A stretch of 64,000 nucleotides of DNA, from assembly GCA_016463225.1 (NCBI GenBank), contig JAEMRT010000006.1:32917-96916 (forward strand), in the 5' to 3' direction. Below, in pieces: positions 39,414 to 47,319 of the stretch. Made by a program: the position numbers and the translations under genes. The notes below the pieces were generated by a model. That model was not told where the DNA came from and made no database searches. It saw nothing but the letters and a program-made list of their open reading frames with translations. This DNA is from Sphingopyxis sp. (GTDB taxonomy: Bacteria > Pseudomonadota > Alphaproteobacteria > Sphingomonadales > Sphingomonadaceae). The first letter of the stretch is position 1; each line of letters opens with the position of its first letter.

Positions 39414-40626
39414 ACACCACCTGCTTCAGCGTATGAACGATCTCGACGAGGTCGGCCTGCGCCGCCATCACCGCCTCGATCGGCTTATACGCCTTTGGCG
39501 TTTCGTCGATGACGCCTTCGTCCTTACGGCATTCGACGCCAGCGGTGTCAGCGATATGCTCGTCGAGCGTGACGAGCTTTTTCGCCGCGGTCCGGCTCAT
39601 AACCCGGCCCGCACCATGGCTGCAGCTATCGAAGGATTCCGGGTTGCCGAGCCCGCGCACGATGAAGCTTTTTGCCCCCATCGAGCCCGGGATGATCCCC
39701 AGCGTCCCCCTCGCCGCGCGCACCGCCCCCTTGCGGGTGACGAGCACATTCTCGCCGAAGTGGTTCTCGCGCGTCACATAATTGTGATGACAGTTCACCG
39801 CTTCCATCTCGGCCTCGAACGGCTTGGCGATCTGGCGCCGGAGCGCCGCGATCACATTCGCCATCATCATCCGCCGGTTCAGCGCCGCAAAATCCTGCGC
39901 CCAGCCGACCGCCTCGACATATTCGTCGAAATGGTCGGTCCCTTCGGGGAAGTAAGCAAGATCCTCGTCGGGCAGGTTGATGAACCATTTGCGCATGTCC
40001 TGCTTCGCCAGTTCGATGAAGTAGGTGCCGATCGCATTGCCGACGCCGCGCGACCCCGAATGGAGCATCACCCACACCCGCGCATCCTGATCGAGGCAAA
40101 GCTCGATAAAATGGTTGCCCGTTCCGAGCGTCCCCAGATGCACGAGGTTGTTGGTGTTCTTCAGCCGCGGATGCTTCGCGACGAGATGCCCGAAGCGTTC
40201 GGCGAGCGTTGCCCACGCGTCGACGATCGCCGGGGGCGGATCGCCCCACGAACCGGTGTCGCGCTTGCCGCGCCCGACCGAGCGGCCGTGCGGCACCGCC
40301 TGCTCGATCGCACTGCGGATGCCTTCCAGCGTATCGGGCAGGTCGTGCGCCATCAGTGAGGTGCGCGCCGCCATCATGCCGCAGCCGATGTCGACGCCGA
40401 CCGCAGCCGGGATCACCGCACCCTTGGTCGGGATCACCGATCCGACGGTCGCGCCAAGGCCGACATGCACGTCGGGCATCGCCGCGACATGCTTGAACAC
40501 GAACGGCATCCGCGCGGCCTTCGCAAGCTGCGCGCGGGCGCCATCTTCGACCGGGACGCCGCGCGTCCACATCTTGACCGGGCGTCCGCCCTCGACATTG
40601 AGCACTTCGTAAGTCGTCTGGGTCAT
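39400..40626 (-). CDS. rtcB: RNA-splicing ligase RtcB
   Basis: MPDVHVGLGATVGSVIPTKGAVIPAAVGVDIGCGM; HSGSRGVGNAIGTYFIELAKQDM; SHGAGRVMSRTAAK; AAGGAGG ribosome binding site. Confidence 0.96.
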   Translation of the reverse strand: MTQTTYEVLNVEGGRPVKMWTRGVPVEDGARAQLAKAARMPFVFKHVAAMPDVHVGLGATVGSVIPTKGAVIPAAVGVDIGCGMMAARTSLMAHDLPDTLEGIRSAIEQAVPHGRSVGRGKRDTGSWGDPPPAIVDAWATLAERFGHLVAKHPRLKNTNNLVHLGTLGTGNHFIELCLDQDARVWVMLHSGSRGVGNAIGTYFIELAKQDMRKWFINLPDEDLAYFPEGTDHFDEYVEAVGWAQDFAALNRRMMMANVIAALRRQIAKPFEAEMEAVNCHHNYVTRENHFGENVLVTRKGAVRAARGTLGIIPGSMGAKSFIVRGLGNPESFDSCSHGAGRVMSRTAAKKLVTLDEHIADTAGVECRKDEGVIDETPKAYKPIEAVMAAQADLVEIVHTLKQVVCVKG

Positions 40627-40654
40627 CGCTGACCTCCTTCTCTTCATTCATAGG

Positions 40655-40758
40655 TGCCGGCGACGAGTTTTGGCGAGACATTCCGGATTTCTCCGGCGCG
40701 GATTCGAACCGCTAGCCTTTCGGCCTACCCGATGTAGTCCCACCGGCATTCGCCAGCA
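40655..40758 (-). ncRNA. Y-RNA-like ncRNA 3 (minimal form: Y stem, GAAA hairpin, T-arm, GAAA-capped hairpin; no D-arm)
   Basis: Stem TGCTGGCGA/TCGCCGGCA; T-arm GCGGTTCGAATCCGC; CCGGA-GAAA-TCCGG; conserved GGACTACAT and AATGTC. Confidence 0.75.
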
Positions 40759-40768
40759 TGTTTGATAG

Positions 40769-40904
40769 AGGGTCACGGCGACGAGGATTGAAAAGACATT
40801 CGTGCTCTACCAGACTGAGCTACCGCTCGTTTCCGACCGGGCGGGATTCGAACCCGCGACACCGACATTATCAATGTAGTCCTTCCGGCATTCGCCGTGA
40901 TCCT
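40769..40904 (-). ncRNA. Y-RNA-like ncRNA 2 with permuted tRNA-like module, acceptor-like stem capped by GAAA
   Basis: Stem AGGaTCACGGCGA/TCGCCGTGAcCCT; GCGGGTTCGAATCCCGC; CCGGTCG-GAAA-CGAGCGG; D-arm GCTCAGTCTGGTAGAGC. Confidence 0.82.
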
Positions 40905-40918
40905 GTTGGCTCTTCATT

Positions 40919-41080
40919 CGAAGTGTCACGGCGACGAGGTTTAGCAAAGACATTGCCCCTAAGGGCGCCGCTCTATCCGCTAAGCTACAGGCCCGCATCA
41001 TGGTGGACCCGGCGGGATTCGAACCCGCGCCTGCATCGTGACAGGATGTAGTCCTTCCCGGCATTCGCCGTGACACTTCG
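40919..41080 (-). ncRNA. Y-RNA-like ncRNA 1 with permuted tRNA-like module
   Basis: Perfect 16-bp stem CGAAGTGTCACGGCGA/TCGCCGTGACACTTCG; T-arm GCGGGTTCGAATCCCGC; acceptor-like CGGGTCC+ACCA pairing GGGCCTG; D-arm GCTTAGCGGATAGAGC. Confidence 0.85.
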
Positions 41081-41083
41081 TAG

Positions 41084-42631
41084 TCATACCTCCACTTCGT
41101 TGACGATCTGGACCCAGTCGCGCGTTTCGCCAGCAGCGAAGCGCGCCATTGCGCCAAAGACCGCGTCGGTGAAACCACCGACATTCATGATATCCTTCCG
41201 GTCCCTGGCCTGCGTGGTGCCATAGGGCTGGATGTCGATGCAGATCAGCTTCGCGCCCGGGTTACGGACCTTCAGCTTCGTCCACTCGTTCATCGTCGCC
41301 GTGGCGCCACGCCGGGTCGGATCGACCCAGCTTTCATTGTCCGAAACGATCACAACGGTATCGACCTTCGCGCGCTCGGCGTTGAGCCGGGCGAGCGGAG
41401 CCGAGACATTTGTCCCGCCGCCGCCGATCGCTGCCAGCCGCGCGGCGTTGACCGCAAGGCGTGCCTTGGGATCGAGCGCCATGTCGACGACATCGACTTC
41501 GAACGGCATCACCCGCGCCGACCGGTTGGTGCGCAGCATCGCCGCCGCGACCAGCGCCGCGATGTCGATGCAGCGGACCTTCGAGGTCGCGCCCTTGCGG
41601 TGGCCGGTCGCTGCCGAGCCCATCGAGCCCGACACGTCCGGACAGACAATGATGTTGCCCGCCAGCACCGGAACCGTTGCAAGCGACAGTTCGAGTGCCT
41701 TTTCGAGCGATGCCTGGACCGCTAGCGGAACCGCGTCGCCGACCTGATCGAGCGCGATCATCAGGTGATAGGGCGCGGGCTTGATCTTCGCGATCGCCTC
41801 CGCATCCGCCAGCCGTGCCGCGACCGCTTCGGTCACCCCCGCCACGTCGAACGCACCATTGCGCGCCAGCGTGTTGAGGTTCATGCGCAGCGCCTGCCAG
41901 CCCATGCGAACCGCAAGATCGCCCCACTGTTCCGCCGAGAGCGGAAATGCGGTCAGCCATTCGAACGGCACCGGGGGGAGCGGCCCCGAGGGGTCGCGCT
42001 TCCAGGCTTCGAACGCTGCGATCTCTGCCGGCAGCGCAGCGACTTCATAGGGCTTGCCGATCAGCCAGCCGTAGAAGGCGCGTCGCTCCGCCGAAGCCGG
42101 CGCCGGGTGGACCATGCGAACGATGTCGGCGAGGCTCGGGTCGTTGCCCGTCGCTGCCGTCATCAACTGGCGCATCGAAGCCGTTTCCAGCCATTGACGC
42201 ACCAGCCGCTTCGGCCGCGAGCCGAGCGAACGGCGCCCGATCTGGCCCGACCGCATGATCTGCACGAAATTGCGCAGCATGCGGCCGTTATCGATCACGC
42301 GGCCGAATACCGGCACGGCGAGATCGGGATCGGCGACGGTCAGATAAGCGGCGAGCAGCGCCGGCATATCCTTCATCGCACCCGACTGGCGCGCATAGAT
42401 CGCCGCCTTGGCAACAAACCCCGGCGACACCGCTTGCGCCGCCGACAGGACATCGGCGAGCTGCGCGTCGGCGCCCGAATAGAAGCCATCCGACAGCGTG
42501 CCGGTCGCGGCCAGCTGTGCAAGCTTCGCTTCGGCGCCATAGGCATAGGCCGCGCCGCCGGCTTCATTCACCGTGTCGGTGCGCGGCAGGAAGCGCGAGA
42601 GCGCCGTGGAAAACAGGGACTTGTTGGCCAT
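41084..42631 (-). CDS. rsr: TROVE domain protein, Ro60 ortholog (Rsr)
   Basis: HEAT-like TROVE region AAIYARQSGAMKDMPALLAAYLTV; vWA-like IIVCPDVSGSMGSAATGHR; adjacent Y-RNA-like genes and rtcB. Confidence 0.92.
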   Translation of the reverse strand: MANKSLFSTALSRFLPRTDTVNEAGGAAYAYGAEAKLAQLAATGTLSDGFYSGADAQLADVLSAAQAVSPGFVAKAAIYARQSGAMKDMPALLAAYLTVADPDLAVPVFGRVIDNGRMLRNFVQIMRSGQIGRRSLGSRPKRLVRQWLETASMRQLMTAATGNDPSLADIVRMVHPAPASAERRAFYGWLIGKPYEVAALPAEIAAFEAWKRDPSGPLPPVPFEWLTAFPLSAEQWGDLAVRMGWQALRMNLNTLARNGAFDVAGVTEAVAARLADAEAIAKIKPAPYHLMIALDQVGDAVPLAVQASLEKALELSLATVPVLAGNIIVCPDVSGSMGSAATGHRKGATSKVRCIDIAALVAAAMLRTNRSARVMPFEVDVVDMALDPKARLAVNAARLAAIGGGGTNVSAPLARLNAERAKVDTVVIVSDNESWVDPTRRGATATMNEWTKLKVRNPGAKLICIDIQPYGTTQARDRKDIMNVGGFTDAVFGAMARFAAGETRDWVQIVNEVEV

Positions 42632-42739
42632 CGTCCAACTCCTTCGAAATCATTCCGGATCCTCGGGGGCGGCCAGCCCATTCCGGCCGCCCCTTCGTTC
42701 CACTGTGCCGGGAGACGTGAGCCCCGACGCAAACATCGT

Positions 42740-42757
42740 TGCAGAAGACGTGCCAAA
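42740..42757 (-). promoter_or_regulatory. Sigma-54 (-24/-12) promoter for the rsr-Y-rtc operon
   Basis: Minus strand TTTGGCACGTCTTCTGCA; GG-N10-GC spacing, near consensus TGGCACGNNNNTTGCW. Confidence 0.8.
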
Positions 42758-42771
42758 CGCGGAAGGTGGAA

Positions 42772-42800
42772 GTGATATTCATATAACTAACTGATATCAC
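42772..42800. promoter_or_regulatory. Inverted repeat GTGATAT-N15-ATATCAC, candidate RtcR upstream activating site
   Basis: Perfect 7-bp arms in the AT-rich rtcR/rsr intergenic region. Confidence 0.4.
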
Positions 42801-42897
42801 GTAATAAGATTATAAATCTTCTTGAGATGTGGAAACGAGGCGTTAGACCTATATGATTATCTTGTATCGTAATTTATCCTAGAATATAAGTGTGATC

Positions 42898-44493
42898 ATG
42901 AAGCCCACTACCGTCATCGGATTTCTCGGCTCGACTCTCGATGCCGCCAAATTCGGACCCTCGCGCTGGAACAAGTGGCGGCCGACGGTCAGCATCTGCA
43001 TGCAGGAAGACTTGCGGGTCGATCGCTTCATCCTGCTGCACGGCCGCTATCACAGCCGTCTCGCTGAATATGTGGCCGATGATATCCGTGACATATCGCC
43101 CGAGACTGAGGTCGTCCCACAACTCCTCGACTTCGACGACGCCTGGGATTTCGAGGAAGTTTATGGAAAGCTGCTCGACTTCGCGCGCGCCTTTCCCTTC
43201 GACCCCGACAATCAAGATTATCTGGTCCACATCACGACCGGCACCCATGTCGCGCAAATTTGCCTCTTTCTCCTGACTGAGGCGCGCTATCTGCCCGGGC
43301 GGCTGCTCCAGACCCAGCCGCAGCGTGGCGCACCGCAGCCGATCGGGACGTGGAGCGCCATCGACCTCGACCTGTCGCGTTACGACAGCATCGCGACGCG
43401 CTTTGCCGAGGCGAGCGCCGAGAGCACGAGCTTTCTGAAAAGCGGCATCGAGACGCGCAATGCCGCCTTCAACCGAATGATCGAGGAGATTGAGCAGGTC
43501 GCGGTACGCAGCCGCGCGCCGATCCTGCTGATGGGTCCGACCGGCGCCGGCAAGAGCCAGCTCTCGCGCAAGATTTACGAGCTCAAGAAGCTGCGCCACC
43601 AGATCGCGGGCCCTTTCGTCGAAGTTAATTGCGCGACGTTGAAGGGCGACAGCGCGATGTCGGCGCTGTTCGGCCACCGCAAGGGCGCTTTTACCGGCGC
43701 GGCACAGGATCGCCCCGGCCTGCTCAAGTCGGCCGACAAGGGGTTGCTATTCCTCGATGAAATTGGCGAGCTTGGCCTCGACGAGCAGGCGATGATCCTG
43801 CGCGCGATCGAGGAAGGACGCTTCCTTCCCGTGGGCGCCGACAGCGAAGCGAAGAGCGAATTCCAGCTGATCGCCGGCACCAACCGCGACCTCGTCCGCG
43901 AGGTTGTCGCCGGTCGCTTCCGCGAAGATCTGTTCGCTCGCCTCAACCTGTGGACCTTCAGCCTGCCGGGGCTTGCGGCGCGCCGCGAGGATATCGCCCC
44001 TAATCTCGACTACGAGCTGGAGCGCTTCGCCGAACGCGAAGGGGCACGGGTCACCTTCAACAAGGAGGCGCGCGACAAATTTTTGAGCTTTGCCGAGAAC
44101 TCGGCCGCGCTGTGGAAAGGCAATTTCCGCGACCTTGCCGCCAGCGTCACCCGCATGGCAACGCTCAGCGCGACAGGGCGCATCGATTCCGATGCGGTCG
44201 CCCTCGAGACGGGCAGGCTGCGGTCGCTTTGGTCGACCGACGATGCTCAGGGCGATGCGCTCGACCATTTGCTATCGTCCGACCAGCTCAAACGGATCGA
44301 TCCCTTCGATCGGGTTCAGCTCGGCTATGTTGTCGATATCTGTCGTCAGAGCGCTAGCCTTTCGGCGGCGGGGCGTTCGCTGTTTTCGGCGTCGCGCGAA
44401 GAGCGTCGATCAACCAACGATGCGGACCGGTTGCGGAAATATCTCGCGCGCTTCGATCTCGACTGGAGCATTGTCACGGCAAGCAGCGATTAA
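42898..44493 (+). CDS. rtcR: Sigma-54-dependent transcriptional activator RtcR
   Basis: N-terminal KPTTVIGFLGSTLDAAKFGPSRWNKWRPTVSICMQ (RtcR/CARF-like); GPTGAGKSQL Walker A; GAFTGA motif. Confidence 0.93.
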   Translation: MKPTTVIGFLGSTLDAAKFGPSRWNKWRPTVSICMQEDLRVDRFILLHGRYHSRLAEYVADDIRDISPETEVVPQLLDFDDAWDFEEVYGKLLDFARAFPFDPDNQDYLVHITTGTHVAQICLFLLTEARYLPGRLLQTQPQRGAPQPIGTWSAIDLDLSRYDSIATRFAEASAESTSFLKSGIETRNAAFNRMIEEIEQVAVRSRAPILLMGPTGAGKSQLSRKIYELKKLRHQIAGPFVEVNCATLKGDSAMSALFGHRKGAFTGAAQDRPGLLKSADKGLLFLDEIGELGLDEQAMILRAIEEGRFLPVGADSEAKSEFQLIAGTNRDLVREVVAGRFREDLFARLNLWTFSLPGLAARREDIAPNLDYELERFAEREGARVTFNKEARDKFLSFAENSAALWKGNFRDLAASVTRMATLSATGRIDSDAVALETGRLRSLWSTDDAQGDALDHLLSSDQLKRIDPFDRVQLGYVVDICRQSASLSAAGRSLFSASREERRSTNDADRLRKYLARFDLDWSIVTASSD

Positions 44494-44555
44494 TTGGCGT
44501 GACGGCAGCGCGGCGATCCCTTGCCAAGAAATCACATAACCGCCAGTAATCGCCG

Positions 44556-45176
44556 ATGACCGAACAACTGCTTGCTCCGGAGAATGTCGTTTTCAGTTCA
44601 GCACTATTGCTGATGCTGCTGATCGGCGTGGTTCAGGCGATGGGTCTGTCCGCAGACGTCGATACCGATCCCGGGGCCGACGCCGACGCCGGTTTCGCCG
44701 ACGCGCTGCTTGCCTGGGCCGGCATAGGCCGCGTTCCTTTCCTGATGTGGCTAGTGCTCTTCCTTGCGTTCTTCGGTGCGCTTGGGTTGGGGCTTCAACA
44801 ACTGGTGACTGGATTAACCGGCGGGCCGGGCACCAACCTGCTGATGGTTCCGCTCACCGCCGCCGCGGCGCTGCCGCCGACCAGCGCCGCGGCGCGGCTG
44901 GTCGGGCGGATTTTTCCGAGCCTTGAAACCACCGCCATCGAACGTGATGAATTGGTCGGACTCTATGCCGAGATCAGTATCGGGACGGCACGCTCGGGGC
45001 ACCCTGCGAGGGCGCGGGTGACCGATCGGCACGGTCAGTCGCACCAGATAATGGTCGAGCCCGACAGCGCCGATCAGGTATTTCAAGCCGGCGAGAGCGT
45101 CCTGCTGGTAAAACTCGAGGGCGATATATTCAAAGGCTTCACGCGGGGTGATTTCTATTTACCCCGGCTCGACTGA
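44556..45176 (+). CDS. YqiJ-like membrane protein with OB-fold
   Basis: TM segments plus C-terminal ISIGTARSGHPARARVTDRHGQSHQIMVEP; precedes flotillin gene. Confidence 0.75.
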   Translation: MTEQLLAPENVVFSSALLLMLLIGVVQAMGLSADVDTDPGADADAGFADALLAWAGIGRVPFLMWLVLFLAFFGALGLGLQQLVTGLTGGPGTNLLMVPLTAAAALPPTSAAARLVGRIFPSLETTAIERDELVGLYAEISIGTARSGHPARARVTDRHGQSHQIMVEPDSADQVFQAGESVLLVKLEGDIFKGFTRGDFYLPRLD

Positions 45177-45238
45177 GCCTAATATCCGTTCGGGGCCTTC
45201 CAATGTCGGAAGCGCGAATCGACAGCAACGGGTAGTCC

Positions 45239-46954
45239 ATGATTGAAATAGCCATTTACGCGGGCATCGGCCTCGCCACTCTCTTGATTCTGGGACTGAT
45301 CGTCACGCGGCTTTATCATCGCGCGACCAAGGAAATTGCCTTTGTCCGCACGGGTTTTCGCGGCGAGCGCGTGATCATGAACGGCGGCGCGCTGGTGCTG
45401 CCCGTTCTGCATGAAACGATGCCGGTGAATATGAATACGGTTCGGCTCGCGGTCGAGCGCAAAAATGTCGATGCACTGATCACCTTCGACCGGCTGCGGA
45501 TCGACGTGAAGGCCGAATTCTATGTCCGCGTCCGGCCTGATGCGGGATCGATCGCGATGGCGGCGCAGACATTGGGGCTGCGCACGATGAATCCCGAGGC
45601 GCTGAAGGATCTTGTCGAAGGCAAATTCGTCGACGCGCTGCGCTCGGTCGCAGCTGGCATGACGATGAACCAGCTTCACGAACAGCGCTCCGACTTTGTG
45701 CAAAAGGTGCAGCAGGCGAGTTCGAACGACCTGTCGATGAACGGGCTCGAGCTGGAATCGGTGTCGCTGACCGGACTCGACCAGACTTCGATCGAGCATT
45801 TCAATGCCAACAACGCCTTCGACGCCGAGGGTCTCACCAAGCTGACCGAGCAGATCGAGATGCGCAAAAAGGCGCGCAACGACATCGAGCAGGACACCCG
45901 CGTTCAGATCGAGACTAAGAATCTTGAGGCCGACAAGCGCAGCTTCGAAATCAGCCGCGACAATGAATTCGCGCGGCTCGAACAGGAGCGCGAGGTTGAA
46001 ATGCGCCGCGCCGAGCAGGCGTCCGAAGTCGCACGCGAACAGGCGATGCGCGGCCGCGAGGCCGACGAAGCACGGATCACGGCGAAGCAGCAGGTCGATT
46101 CGACCCAGATCGAGGCCGACCGGGCGGTGAAGCAGGCCGAAATCGCGCAGGAACAGGCGATCGAACTAGCGCGTCAAGACCAGCAGATCTTGATCCAGAA
46201 CAAGAGCCGCGAGGAAAGCCAGGCGCGCGGCGAGGCCGACGAAGCTCGTGCCAAGGCGGTCGCCGCCGAGGAACAGGTCATCACCGCACGCGACACTGAG
46301 GTCGCCGAACGATCGAAGCGTATCGAACTGATCGAGGCGTCAAAGCAGGCCGAGCGCGCCGCGATTTCGGTGAAGGTCGAGGCCGAAGCCGAAAAGGAAG
46401 CGGCATCGAACCGCGCCGCGGCGCTGCGCTTCGAAGCCGAGGGCGAAGCAGATGCCGAAAAGCTGCGCGCCGAGGCCGCACGCGTGCGGTTCGAAGTCGA
46501 AGCCGCGGGTCAGCGCGCAATCAACGAGGCCGCAAATATCTTGTCGTCGAACCAGATTTCGCTGCAGACCAAGATGGCGTTGCTGAAAGTCCTTCCCGAA
46601 GTCGTGCGCGAAGCCGCCAAGCCTATGGAGGCGATCGATTCGATCAAGATCATTCAGGTTGACGGAATCAGCCAAAACGGCGGGGGTGGGTCGAACGGCA
46701 CCGGCGGGAATGGCGGGGACGGCGGCAACCTCGCCAGCAATGCTGTGTCAGCGGCGCTCGCCTATCGGGCACAGGCCCCCGTGATCGACAGCCTGATGAA
46801 AGAGCTCGGGTTTGACGGCGGTTCTCTAGACGCTTTAGTGAAAGGGGCCGCCGACGCCGGCTATGGTTCGCCAGCCGAACTGGAAACCTCCCCGCCCGTG
46901 CGCCGCAAGTCGCGCGCGGTGGCTCCAGCAACCGAGGAAAACGACGAGGGCTGA
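45239..46954 (+). CDS. Flotillin family protein (YqiK-like)
   Basis: SPFH-like KEIAFVRTGFRGERVIMNGGALVLPVLHE; long Glu/Ala-rich coiled coil. Confidence 0.92.
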   Translation: MIEIAIYAGIGLATLLILGLIVTRLYHRATKEIAFVRTGFRGERVIMNGGALVLPVLHETMPVNMNTVRLAVERKNVDALITFDRLRIDVKAEFYVRVRPDAGSIAMAAQTLGLRTMNPEALKDLVEGKFVDALRSVAAGMTMNQLHEQRSDFVQKVQQASSNDLSMNGLELESVSLTGLDQTSIEHFNANNAFDAEGLTKLTEQIEMRKKARNDIEQDTRVQIETKNLEADKRSFEISRDNEFARLEQEREVEMRRAEQASEVAREQAMRGREADEARITAKQQVDSTQIEADRAVKQAEIAQEQAIELARQDQQILIQNKSREESQARGEADEARAKAVAAEEQVITARDTEVAERSKRIELIEASKQAERAAISVKVEAEAEKEAASNRAAALRFEAEGEADAEKLRAEAARVRFEVEAAGQRAINEAANILSSNQISLQTKMALLKVLPEVVREAAKPMEAIDSIKIIQVDGISQNGGGGSNGTGGNGGDGGNLASNAVSAALAYRAQAPVIDSLMKELGFDGGSLDALVKGAADAGYGSPAELETSPPVRRKSRAVAPATEENDEG

Positions 46955-47319
46955 CGTTCGGCGGTTCGACGCAGCCGAAGTGAAAGCTGAGCCATCGAGC
47001 GCATGCCGCGCTCGATGGGTACTGAATCAGTATATCGAGCGCACCGCAAGTTATAGACTAAATACCGGTCTTTCTAAATTTGCAGGAGTGTAAAAATCGT
47101 TACAGCAGAGTGGAAGAGGATAGCTGACAGGCTGAAATTTTGACCATGGCAATTTGAATGAAAGGTCGTTGTCATGTGAGGGTGACGAACCTCAGCGCAG
47201 CATATGTTCATTGCCGCTTCGAGGCTGAGTGGCAGCTTATGCGTGATTTTGCTTAGAAGCGGGCCGTCTCGAACCGGCCATGTTCAACAGGACAGGGATT
47301 TTTTGACTTTTGCTCGCGG

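Noticed and set aside
40758-41051. Plus-strand 97-aa ORF with RRDSNPR repeats
   Set aside because: RDSNPR-type peptides are the classic translation of the reverse complement of tRNA T-arms; the region is better explained as minus-strand tRNA-like RNA.
40680-41060. Ordinary tRNA genes
   Set aside because: T-arms and D-arms are present but in permuted order inside long Y-type stems; no standard 5'-acceptor to 3'-CCA cloverleaf can be built.
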